This document shows positions 50,939 to 58,572 of a stretch of 64,000 bases of DNA, in pieces (the first letter of the stretch is position 1; every line of letters begins with the position of its first letter). The notes below the pieces were generated by a model. The model was given only the letters and a program-made list of their open reading frames with translations. It did no database searches and was not told the DNA's origin. Where the stretch lies: NCBI RefSeq assembly GCF_035989305.1, contig NZ_CP108514.1, positions 558,001-622,000 of the forward strand. The letters run 5' to 3'. Both the position numbers and the translations under genes were made by a program. The DNA is from Streptomyces sp. NBC_01233. GTDB lineage: Bacteria > Actinomycetota > Actinomycetes > Streptomycetales > Streptomycetaceae.

Positions 50939-51319
50939 TCACCCGGCGCGGATCAGCAGGTCGACCTCCTTCTCCTGATCTCCCGCCACGGTCCCGCGGT
51001 CCTCGACGACGAAGGCGTGCGAGAGGGCGGCGACGACCCGGTCGACCGCGCGGGGGCCGCCCTGCAGGCCGACGTCGACGGTTCCGTCCAGGCCCATGGG
51101 CCCCGTCGTCCCGGGCTGGTCCGCCGCGACCACGGTCGTGCACCAGACGGTGGTCTTGCCGTGCGGCCCCGGTTCGAGCGCCACGCCTTCCGCCGACGCA
51201 TCCGGAAAGGCCCGATCGAGAACGTCCAGGAGGACTCTGACGGCTTCTTCCGAGCAATGAGTGGCCGTGACCACCACTTCCGCCGATGACTGCCGTGATG
51301 CGCCGGCGTCGCTGGTCAT
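50939..51319 (-). CDS. Hypothetical protein
   Basis: A 126-residue soluble protein (SSAEVVVTATHCSEEAVRVL, TVWCTTVVAADQPGTTGPMG, EDRGTVAGDQEKEVDLLIRA). It looks like a small alpha/beta protein; no family recognised. A possible 18-codon ORF on the same strand ends 54 bases upstream. Confidence 0.6.
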   Translation of the reverse strand: MTSDAGASRQSSAEVVVTATHCSEEAVRVLLDVLDRAFPDASAEGVALEPGPHGKTTVWCTTVVAADQPGTTGPMGLDGTVDVGLQGGPRAVDRVVAALSHAFVVEDRGTVAGDQEKEVDLLIRAG

Positions 51320-51663
51320 CGCTTACCGCCTTCCTCGTCCGTCCGGGCGTGAGCGCCCTGCGGGCGACGTCGATCAGTGGCCGTGGGCATGTTTCGGATG
51401 CTGCTGGTTCATCCCGGGACCTCGGGGCATCACACGTCTCCTTCTTGCGGGGAGGTTCACCGCCATGCTGCGAGGCCACGCGGATTCCCGCACCTCGGAT
51501 CCGCCACATGGCACCGTCGGCACGACCTGCCGGAGCGCCCCGCCGCCGGACGATCCGTCCGGGGCGTCGCGGGAGGCCGGATTCTCGGCCCTTCCCCGAC
51601 GGTTCAGGGCCACCAGGCGGGGAAGGCGCGCAAGAGCCCAGCGGATCGAAGGGAGTGAGCGCC
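51320..51663. other. Intergenic with one small ORF
   Basis: About 340 bp between divergent genes. The only candidate coding element is the small ORF at 51374-51430; the remainder shows no repeat or known site. Confidence 0.4.
51374..51430 (-). CDS. Candidate His-rich 18-residue peptide
   Basis: ATG 51430 opens a short frame encoding MPRGPGMNQQHPKHAHGH and a stop. AAGGAG lies 7 bases upstream, an unusually good ribosome-binding site for so short an ORF. Five of the last eight... residues region includes four His, suggesting metal binding. It is too short for coding statistics; conservation would be the test. Confidence 0.4.
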   Translation of the reverse strand: MPRGPGMNQQHPKHAHGH

Positions 51664-52233
51664 ATGCGCATCGCGTTTCTGACCGCTCCGGAGGGGGTGG
51701 AGGAGGTCGAGCTCACCACGCCCTGGAAGGCCGTCGAGACGGCCGGCTGGATCCCCCAGCTGGTATCGACCGGGCCCGGACGGGTGCAGGCGTTCAACCA
51801 CCTCGACAAGGCGAACACCTACCCCGTCGACCACCTACTGGCCGGAGACACCTCGGACGCCTTCGACGCACTCGTGCTACCGGGCGGTGTCGCCAATCCG
51901 GACGCCCTCCGCATGAACGACCGGGCCGTCGGCTTCGTCCGCAGCTTCTTCGAGACGGGCAAACCGGTCGCGGCGATCTGTCACGCGCCCTGGACCCTGA
52001 TCGAGGCCGACGTCGTACGCGGCAGGACGCTGACGTCGTGGCCAAGCCTGGCGACCGACATCCGCAACGCGGGAGGCACCTGGGTCGACGAGGAGGTACA
52101 GGTGTGCCGCGCGGCCCCGTCAACGCTCATCACCAGCCGCAGGCCCGACGACCTCGACGCCTTCTGCACCACCCTCGTGAAGGAATTCACCCCCGCGCGC
52201 GACGACGATCTCGGCGCCCTTCGGAGCCCGTGA
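51664..52233 (+). CDS. DJ-1/PfpI-family protein (class I glutamine amidotransferase-like)
   Basis: A 189-residue protein of the PfpI/YhbO type. The nucleophile-elbow Cys is in VAAICHAPWTLIEADV, followed by the catalytic-type His; the N-terminal part is RIAFLTAPEGVEEVELTTPW and the core DALVLPGGVANPDALRMNDR. Such proteins act as glyoxalase III or deglycase, or as stress chaperones. ATG 51664 follows AAGGGAGTGAGCGCC. The 3' end overlaps the truncated STAS gene on the other strand. Confidence 0.9.
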   Translation: MRIAFLTAPEGVEEVELTTPWKAVETAGWIPQLVSTGPGRVQAFNHLDKANTYPVDHLLAGDTSDAFDALVLPGGVANPDALRMNDRAVGFVRSFFETGKPVAAICHAPWTLIEADVVRGRTLTSWPSLATDIRNAGGTWVDEEVQVCRAAPSTLITSRRPDDLDAFCTTLVKEFTPARDDDLGALRSP

Positions 52234-52368
52234 AAGGGCCGCAGCGAGTGCCGCACGCAGATCCTCCACGTGGTCGGCATCCATTTCGCCGCTCACCCGC
52301 ACCACGCAAGGGCTCCGGAGCCCGGTTTCGGCAGGGGGCTCCGGTACGGGCGTGTCCTCGGCAGCCAT
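52120..52368 (-). pseudogene. STAS-domain (anti-sigma-factor antagonist) protein, 3'-truncated
   Basis: The start at 52368 has a good GAGGAGG site. The protein begins VVRVSGEMDADHVEDLRAAL and continues ALSRAPKGAEIVV, the first strand-helix-strand of a STAS domain. The second half with the conserved phosphoacceptor Ser is absent, and the frame runs 40 codons into the antisense of the DJ-1/PfpI gene. A rearrangement at about 52230 probably removed the 3' end. Confidence 0.6.
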
Positions 52369-52564
52369 GGCGCACCTCCTCGTACGCGGGGCGCCTGCCC
52401 CTCGCGGGACCTCTCAATCCCCTGCACGGCACAGGAAGGGGCTGCTCGCCTGCCCTCCCGTGACTCCGGCGGCAACCGCACCCGGATAATGGCACCGACC
52501 CGGGCGGCCACCGTGCGCGCGCTCGGTCGCAGCCCGACGCACTGACCGGGGAGACGAAGGATCG

Positions 52565-52966
52565 ATGATGCTCGAAGCAGGCCAGCGGGTGAAATTGGCA
52601 GCAGACCTGAGGCTGGCCGGGTCGGTCGTTTCGGCCGAGGACTCCCCGGCGGCTGCCACGGGTGCCGTCGCCGGCTCGCTGTCCCTGGCATCGGGCACCG
52701 GGGGCACCGTCGAGCGGGTGAACGAGCCCCAGCCGCAGGAACAGGGTCCCGGCGTCCGCGAGTACGAACGGCTCAAGTCGCTCCTCGACGGCTTCGGCCA
52801 CCAGATGCCCTCGGGGACCAGGAAGCAGCTCGAAGAGCAGGTCGGCTCGCTGGAACCCGAGTGGATCGCCTACCAGGAGCAGCAGCTCCACGTGACCGTC
52901 CGCGTACGCCTCGACAACGGTTTCGTCCTCGACGACGCACACGTAGAGGTCTTCACGTCCGACTGA
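52565..52966 (+). CDS. Hypothetical protein
   Basis: A 133-residue hydrophilic protein. SAEDSPAAATGAVAGSLSLA and RVNEPQPQEQGPGVREYERL are low-complexity; the C-terminal third (EEQVGSLEPEWIAYQEQQLH, TVRVRLDNGFVLDDAHVEVF) looks like a small folded domain. No family recognised. ATG at 52565 with GGGAGACGAAGG upstream. Confidence 0.6.
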   Translation: MMLEAGQRVKLAADLRLAGSVVSAEDSPAAATGAVAGSLSLASGTGGTVERVNEPQPQEQGPGVREYERLKSLLDGFGHQMPSGTRKQLEEQVGSLEPEWIAYQEQQLHVTVRVRLDNGFVLDDAHVEVFTSD

Positions 52967-53115
52967 TCTCCCGGGTCGTGGTCGGTACCCGGGCCGCTGC
53001 GTCTTCTGGCAGGCTCGTGCGTACCGCGTTTCACTGGAGAGTGCCGCAACCGCGCGCCCGCAGCGGAATCGCTCCGTCCATCGCGGACCCCGCCGGGCGC
53101 ACGCCGGGAGGTCCC

Positions 53116-53517
53116 GTGAACACCCACACGCCACCCCGCTTCGACCCCACCCGCGTCCCCCACCTGCTGGGATCGTTCGCGCCGGTCACGGAAGAGGTGG
53201 ACGTCGCCGATCTGGAGGTGCCGGGCGAGCTGCCGGCCTCCTTGGACGGCCTGTACTTGCGCAACGGCCCCAATCCCCGTTTCACGCCGATCGGCTCGTA
53301 CCTGTACCCCATCGACGGCGACGGCATGCTGCACGGGGTCTGGCTTTCCGGGGGCCGCGCCCGCTACCGCAACCGCTTCGTACGCACTCCCGCGGTGGAG
53401 GCCGAGGAACGCGTCGGGCACGCCCTCTGGGGCGGCCTCGGGCCGGTCGCCCGCGCCCGCATCCCCGTCCGGGTCCCGCTCGGCCTGCACGGCTGCTGGC
53501 TTCCCACCGAGCCCTGA
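53116..53517 (+). pseudogene. Carotenoid cleavage oxygenase, N-terminal fragment
   Basis: From GTG 53116 (GGGAGG upstream) the frame encodes HLLGSFAPVTEEVDVADLEV, GLYLRNGPNPRFTPIGSYLY and DGDGMLHGVWLSGGRARYRN, the first blade of a retinal-pigment/carotenoid-oxygenase propeller. After about residue 105 (..VGHALWGGL) the sequence leaves the family and ends at 53517. The His iron ligands are missing. About a quarter of the usual length remains. Confidence 0.85.
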
Positions 53518-53557
53518 ACCCGGCAGGCGCCCCGCCGCGCCTCCACGGCCGCCCGGG

Positions 53558-54751
53558 TCACCTGCGCAGCAGGGCGCAGACGAAGTCCTCCTGGACGTCC
53601 CGGACCTGTGCGAGGAGGTCGGGGTTGTTGTCGAGGGACGTCTGCGTGCTGATCGAGAAGGTCAGGGAGCGGCGGCCGTCCGCCGTGGCCGCCACCAGCT
53701 GCGTGTAGCCGGCCGTGTTTCCGGTGTGGCCGTAGACCGCTCCGCAGCGCGTCGTGTAGCGGTAGATGGCCAGGCCCGCCTCGGTGCGGCCGGGGCCGGG
53801 GGGCTGGGACAGGGCGCCTGGGATGAACGTGAACTGCTGCCTGCGGGTGCGGTCCGAGACGAGCGTGCCGCCCGCGTAGCCCCGGATGAACGCCGTCAGG
53901 TCCTTCGGCGTCGAGACGATGCCCCCGGCCGCCCAGGCCCCCGAGGCGCTCACGGCCTCGCTGACGTCGACGGGCCCGGTCTGCGGGTCGATCTGGTAGC
54001 CGTGGAGGAAGGGCACGGGCAGTCGGTAGCCCTGGGGCAGGCTCGTGGCGTCCAGGCCCAGCGGCTCGTAGACGAGCTCGCGCAGCAGTGTCTCGTACCG
54101 GCGTCCGGTGGCGGCCTCGGCCATCAGGGCGATGGCGATGTTGTCGGAGTTGGAGTACTGGTAGCGGCTGCCCGGCCGGAATTCGAGGTCCTCGTCGGCG
54201 ACGAAATCCAGCAGGCGCCGGGAGTCGAAGCGGTGGCGGGGGTCCTCGGAGATGATGTCGACGAACCCGGGGGACGCCGAGTAGTCGGGCAACCCGCTGG
54301 TGTGGTTGAGCAGTTGACGCAGCGTCACCTGGTGCCATGCGACCGGCTGAGCGGGCAGCACCTCGCCGATCGTGTCGTTCAGGTGCAGCCGGCCGCGGTC
54401 GACGAGCCCGAGGGCCACCGCTCCGCTGAAGGCCTTGGCGACACTGGCGATCCGCATGTGGTCGGTCGCCCTCGGCGGCCGCCCGCTCTCCACGTCGGCC
54501 ACGCCCGCCCGGTAGACCTGCGTACGGTCGCCGTCGCGCAGGACGGCAATGACCCCGGGGGGCCCGTCGGCGCGCTCCACGAGCTCCCGCAGCTGCTGCT
54601 GGAGGGAGGCCGCGGGCGCCGGGGCGCGGTCCGCTCCGGCCTGCGCGGGCTGCACGGAGGCGCCGAGCAGGGCGCCGCACACGGCCGTGGCGGCGGCCAG
54701 GCGCAGCGAGGGGCGGATCCGGCGGGCGTGGCCGTACGGGCGTGAGGACAC
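53558..54751 (-). CDS. Secreted serine hydrolase, beta-lactamase/D-Ala-D-Ala carboxypeptidase family
   Basis: A 397-residue protein with a signal peptide (LRLAAATAVCGALLGASVQP) and a class C beta-lactamase-like domain. Ser103 and Lys106 form the SxxK motif (IASVAKAFSG), Tyr is in QYSNSDNIA, and the KTG-like box is GHTGNTAGY. Such proteins are D-alanyl-D-alanine carboxypeptidases, esterases or peptidases rather than true beta-lactamases. GTG 54751 with TGGAGGTACCTCC upstream. Confidence 0.9.
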   Translation of the reverse strand: MSSRPYGHARRIRPSLRLAAATAVCGALLGASVQPAQAGADRAPAPAASLQQQLRELVERADGPPGVIAVLRDGDRTQVYRAGVADVESGRPPRATDHMRIASVAKAFSGAVALGLVDRGRLHLNDTIGEVLPAQPVAWHQVTLRQLLNHTSGLPDYSASPGFVDIISEDPRHRFDSRRLLDFVADEDLEFRPGSRYQYSNSDNIAIALMAEAATGRRYETLLRELVYEPLGLDATSLPQGYRLPVPFLHGYQIDPQTGPVDVSEAVSASGAWAAGGIVSTPKDLTAFIRGYAGGTLVSDRTRRQQFTFIPGALSQPPGPGRTEAGLAIYRYTTRCGAVYGHTGNTAGYTQLVAATADGRRSLTFSISTQTSLDNNPDLLAQVRDVQEDFVCALLRR

Positions 54752-54958
54752 GGAGGTACCTCCAGGGGACGACGGAGCGCGGCGGCCCCACGATGGCAGG
54801 AGCCGCGCCGGTGCCGGCGGCGACACGGCCGCGCGCCGGCCGGCGGTGCTCCATCCGGCCCTGGCAGGCGCGCACGCTCCGGAGACTCCCACCCACCTCA
54901 ACCAATCACCTTTCATTCATTTCAGATTCATGAATAGAACCTCACATTCGAAGGTCAT
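54752..54958. promoter_or_regulatory. Intergenic with an AT-rich section
   Basis: Positions 54905-54950 are AT-rich for this genome and contain the palindrome ATTCATGAAT (near 54926) and repeated TTCAT. It could serve as a promoter for the hydrolase or the decayed permease; no consensus is assigned. Confidence 0.35.
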
Positions 54959-55428
54959 ATGGCGAGTTCGATCTACGATCCATCCATCTCCTCGCGCTCC
55001 TCGTGTCCGGCTGCGGCGCTCATCATCGCGATCGTCGCGCTCGCCCCGGTCACGCGCGGGGTGGTCGGCACGATGATCGGCACGAACGCCGCGATCTTCC
55101 CGATGACGGTCGTCGCGACGTTCGGGGTCGCCCGCATCGTGGAGTCCAACCTGCTCTCCGTCGAACCCGGCGTGATCGAGGCGGCGCGCTCGATGGGCGC
55201 GAGCCCGCTGCGGATCCTGCTCACGGTCCTCGTTCCCGAGGCGCTCGGACCCCTCGTGCTCGGCCTGACCTTCATGCTCGTCGCGCTGATCGACTTCTCG
55301 GCGGTGGCGGGCACGGTCGGCGCAGGAGGCGTCGGCAACCTGGCGATGGCCTACGGCTACCTGCGGCACTCGTACAGTCGGCGCAGCTGCTCGGCAACGT
55401 GGTGTCCCGCAAGGTGCTCCGCCGCTGA
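54959..55428 (+). pseudogene. MetI-type methionine ABC permease remnant
   Basis: The frame near 55009 encodes the inner part of a D-methionine-type ABC permease: ALIIAIVALAPVTRGVVGTM, NLLSVEPGVIEAARSMGASP (EAA loop) and VALIDFSAVAGTVGAGGVGN. The N-terminal membrane segments are missing. Near 55375 the C-terminal end continues in another frame (SAQLLGNVVSRKVLRR, stop at 55428). It is inactive; no MetN or MetQ gene is in the window. Confidence 0.85.
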
Positions 55429-55486
55429 CGCCGTGCGCGGGCGCTGCCGTCCCGGGCGCCGGCGGGACCGCCGGCGCCCAGGACGA

Positions 55487-56513
55487 TCAGCCGAACTGGG
55501 CGGTGATGTGCTGGAGCGGGACGAACTTGAAGTTCTGGTTGCCGCTGGTGCCGGGGGCACCGTTGGAGCCGTCCTGGCAGATGAACACGCCCTGGGGGAA
55601 GGCGGGGCCGAGGTTGGCCGAGGTGGCGTCGATGCCGTCGGTGTCCTCGCAGTCGTCGGCCGCCGTGCCGTTGGAGACGGAGAAGCGGCCGAGGTAGGCG
55701 CGGGTGGTGCGGTCGTACACGGTGAAGTCGTTGCTGCCCTGGGAGGAGACGTAGATCCGGTTTCCGGCGGCGGTGATGCCCTCGGTGTCGGCGGTGATGT
55801 GGCCGCCCGAGCCGGCGGAGTCGAGCTTGGTGCGGCTGGTGCCGGCGGTGGGCTCGGCCCCGTACACCCAGACGCCGACGTCCTCTTCGCCGAGGTAGAG
55901 CTTGCCGGTGGTCTCGTCGGCGTAGCATCCCTCGACCGCGGAGCCCGCGTCCCACAGGCGGACGGAAGTCGCGGTCACCGCATCACCGTTGACGGCGAGC
56001 TCCCACTGCTCGACGCTGCCGGAGGTGGAGTTGGGGAAGGCGTACAGCTTGCCCGAGGCCGGCGAGGTGTAGAGGCAGATGCCGTGCGCGGTGACCTCGG
56101 TGGGCACGTCCGCCAGCCGCTTGAGCTGCCGGGTCGCGGGGTCGATGCGGTAGACGTGCATGGCACCGTTGCCGCCGGCGGCCTCGTCGTCGGCCGAGAC
56201 CACGATGTCGCCGCGCAGGTCGACGTTGTTGCCGTAGTCGCCGGTGATCCGCTGGATGCGGGCGCCGGTCATGTCGTAGACCTCCAGCGCGCCCTTCTTG
56301 TCCGTTCCGACGACCACCGACTTGGCGGGGGTCGGTCGGGTGGACCCAGAGGGCGGGGTCGTCGGCGGCGTCGCCGCTGTGCGAGACCGGGGCGGTCTCC
56401 ACGGTGGCGGTGACGGATATCGCCGCCGCGTGAGCCGGGGCGGCCGGCAGGGCCAGGGTGGCCAGGACGGCGGCAGGCAGCGCGGCCGCACGGACGGAAA
56501 GGGCGAAGGACAC
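55487..56513 (-). pseudogene. Secreted beta-propeller phytase with a one-base frameshift
   Basis: The GTG at 56513 (GAGGGGAACCCG upstream) opens a signal peptide (ALPAAVLATLALPAAPAHAA) followed by VSHSGDAADDPALWVHPTDP. The phytase domain continues in another frame from KSVVVGTDKKGALEVYDMTG to the stop at 55487. The shift is due to one extra C in a C5 run near 56337; with four Cs the reading is WVHPTDPAKSVVVG. Ca-binding Asp/Glu residues are otherwise intact. It could be a real mutation or a sequencing error. Confidence 0.85.
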
Positions 56514-56783
56514 CGGGTTCCCCTCGGTCGGGTGAAGGACAGGGGGAGGGTAGAGAGGCCCGGCGAGCACGGCGTGAACGGCAGTTGAACCGGCCGCGGT
56601 CTCCGCGCCGGCCGGGCGGGAGCCGCTGGGGCGGAATTTCCCGCGCCGCAGCTCGGACCGGTAACTATGCTGGCGAGGCTCGGACGTCGGCCCACCGCAG
56701 CCGTCCGAACCGCAACGTGCCCCATCCGCGCGGCTCTTGCGGATGCTGCCCGAGCCCGCCTCCCCTCGGCCCCCAGGAGCCCC

Positions 56784-57113
56784 ATGAGCGACCCGATCGG
56801 CATCCGCGCGACCCTGCTGGTCCTGTACTCGCCCCGGCTCGAAGAGTGCCGGCGCTTCTACGAAGACCTGGGTCTGCACTTCGCGAGCGAGCAGCACGGG
56901 CGGGGCCCCCGCCACTACGCGGCCACGCTGGCGGACGGTGCGGTTTTCGAGCTCTACCCCGCCCGCCCCGGCCGCGAGACCGGTGCCCTTCGCCTGGGCC
57001 TCACCCTCACCGGCGCCGCCGCGACCCCACCGCTCGGGCCCGGCCGCCATCTCCTCACGGACCCCGACGGCCGGACCGTCGACATCCACTCGACCGGGCG
57101 ACGTGACTCGTGA
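56784..57113 (+). CDS. VOC-family protein
   Basis: A 109-residue VOC-fold protein (GIRATLLVLYSPRLEECRRF, YEDLGLHFASEQHGRGPRHY, HLLTDPDGRTVDIHSTGRRD). It resembles glyoxalase or bleomycin-resistance-type proteins; function open. ATG 56784 preceded by AGGAGCCCC. Confidence 0.85.
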   Translation: MSDPIGIRATLLVLYSPRLEECRRFYEDLGLHFASEQHGRGPRHYAATLADGAVFELYPARPGRETGALRLGLTLTGAAATPPLGPGRHLLTDPDGRTVDIHSTGRRDS

Positions 57114-57219
57114 TCTTGTTCGGCGTTGGTCCCTCGGGGCCCGTCCGGCCCTGAGGGACATCTGCCGGCAGGGTCCGTGCCGCGTCGCGGGCCGGGAAGA
57201 ATGCGTGAGGTCGTCTGCC

Positions 57220-57606
57220 ATGCACTCCGTCACCAGGAAGATCGCCGCGGGAATCGGAACAGCGGCTGCCGCTCTCGGCTGCGTCATCGCCACGGGACCG
57301 TCCGCGGTGGCGGACGGCAAGTGGTGCAACCACTCGGTCTGCATCGAGACCTACGACACGGGCACCTACCTGGGCCGGGTGGAGGTGTCGGTCACCAACA
57401 CCAACCAGCCGAACCGCATCAGTGCCCGCGTGTGGACCACCAACGGCTGGAGCGCCGACACCAAGGTCGAGGACGTCGCCAAGTTCAGGACCTACCGGGA
57501 CCACGCCTACCCGCAACGGCGCTTCCCCGCGGGCACCCGGCTCTGCGCGGAGGGTTTCCGCGGGGGCGCCAGCGTGGGCCTGCCCTGCGTCACCCTCACC
57601 GGCTGA
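57220..57606 (+). CDS. Small secreted protein
   Basis: A 128-residue protein with a signal peptide (TRKIAAGIGTAAAALGCVIA, then ATGPSAVADG) and a mature domain (KWCNHSVCIETYDTGTYLGR, NTNQPNRISARVWTTNGWSA) with two Cys pairs. No known family. The ATG has GAGG nine bases upstream; the adjacent GTG at 57205 is an alternative. Its end overlaps the ATPase gene on the other strand by 11 bases. Confidence 0.7.
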   Translation: MHSVTRKIAAGIGTAAAALGCVIATGPSAVADGKWCNHSVCIETYDTGTYLGRVEVSVTNTNQPNRISARVWTTNGWSADTKVEDVAKFRTYRDHAYPQRRFPAGTRLCAEGFRGGASVGLPCVTLTG

Positions 57607-58357
57607 GCTCCTCGTCCGCACCGGGCCCGACGATGCGGCCGTCGCGCAGCTCCACGACCCGGTCGGCGAGTTCGATCAGGTTGGGGTCGTGGGTGGCGAC
57701 GAGGATGGTGACCGACTCGCTGCGCACGACCGCACGCAACAGCTCCATGATCGACCGGCCCGTCTCGGAGTCGAGCTGACCCGTGGGTTCGTCCGCGATG
57801 ATCAGGTCGGGGTCGTTGGCCAGGGCGCGGGCCACCGCGACGCGCTGCTGCTGACCGCCGGAGAGCTCGCCGGGGCGCTGCTCGGCGTGGTCCGCGAGGC
57901 CGACCAGGGCGAGCAGGGTCCTGGCACGTTCCTCGCGCTCCTTGGCGGGTACGCGGCGCAGTCGCATCGGCACGCCGACGTTCTCGGCGGCGGTGAGGAC
58001 GGGGATCAGGCCGAAGGACTGGAAGACGAACCCGATGCGGTCCCGGCGCAGTGCGAGCAGGTCCGCCTCGTCGAGGGCGGCCAGGTCGGTGCCGTCGAGG
58101 GTGATCCGGCCGCTGGTCGGCGTGTCGAGGCCGCCGACGAGGTTCAGCAGGGTGGTCTTGCCCGAGCCCGACCGGCCCCTGAGGGCGGTGAGTTCACCGC
58201 GGCGGACCTCGAAGGACACGCCGCGCAGGGCGTGGACGGCCTGCGGTCCGCTGCCGAAGCTGTGGTGCAGGTCGTCCACCACCACGATCGGCGTGCCCGC
58301 GCCCTCCCGCGCCGTCGCCACCGCCGCCGCCACCGGTGCCTGATGGTTGTTGCTCAT
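57596..58357 (-). CDS. ABC transporter ATPase (MacB/LolD type)
   Basis: A 253-residue ATPase with Walker A GRSGSGKTTLLNLVGGL, ABC signature LSGGQQQRVAVARALA, Walker B DLIIADEPTG and H-loop TILVATHDPN. The sequence type is that of MacB-like/LolD-like exporters working with FtsX-type permeases. The two permease genes start 216 bases away on the opposite strand, probably as its partners. ATG 58357. Confidence 0.93.
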   Translation of the reverse strand: MSNNHQAPVAAAVATAREGAGTPIVVVDDLHHSFGSGPQAVHALRGVSFEVRRGELTALRGRSGSGKTTLLNLVGGLDTPTSGRITLDGTDLAALDEADLLALRRDRIGFVFQSFGLIPVLTAAENVGVPMRLRRVPAKEREERARTLLALVGLADHAEQRPGELSGGQQQRVAVARALANDPDLIIADEPTGQLDSETGRSIMELLRAVVRSESVTILVATHDPNLIELADRVVELRDGRIVGPGADEELSR

Positions 58358-58572
58358 CGCATGTACTCCCCCGTCGAGTTGTCCGCATCGCTCGCGTCGT
58401 CCGCGTGGAGCGCCCCGCCCCGCGGTCCGCACCCGCCGCCGTTGCAGCTTCCTGATCGCATTTGCGCATCCGTCGCACCTTTCACGCAAGCCCCTTCCCT
58501 CTCTGGTTCGAATCTGACAGCATCGTCCGCTATCCGGTACCGAAGGTCCGGACGGGGGAGGGAATTCAACAC
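58358..58572. promoter_or_regulatory. Divergent intergenic region of the ABC system
   Basis: 215 bp between the ATPase (minus) and permease (plus) starts. It must hold two promoters; none is assigned with confidence. Confidence 0.4.
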
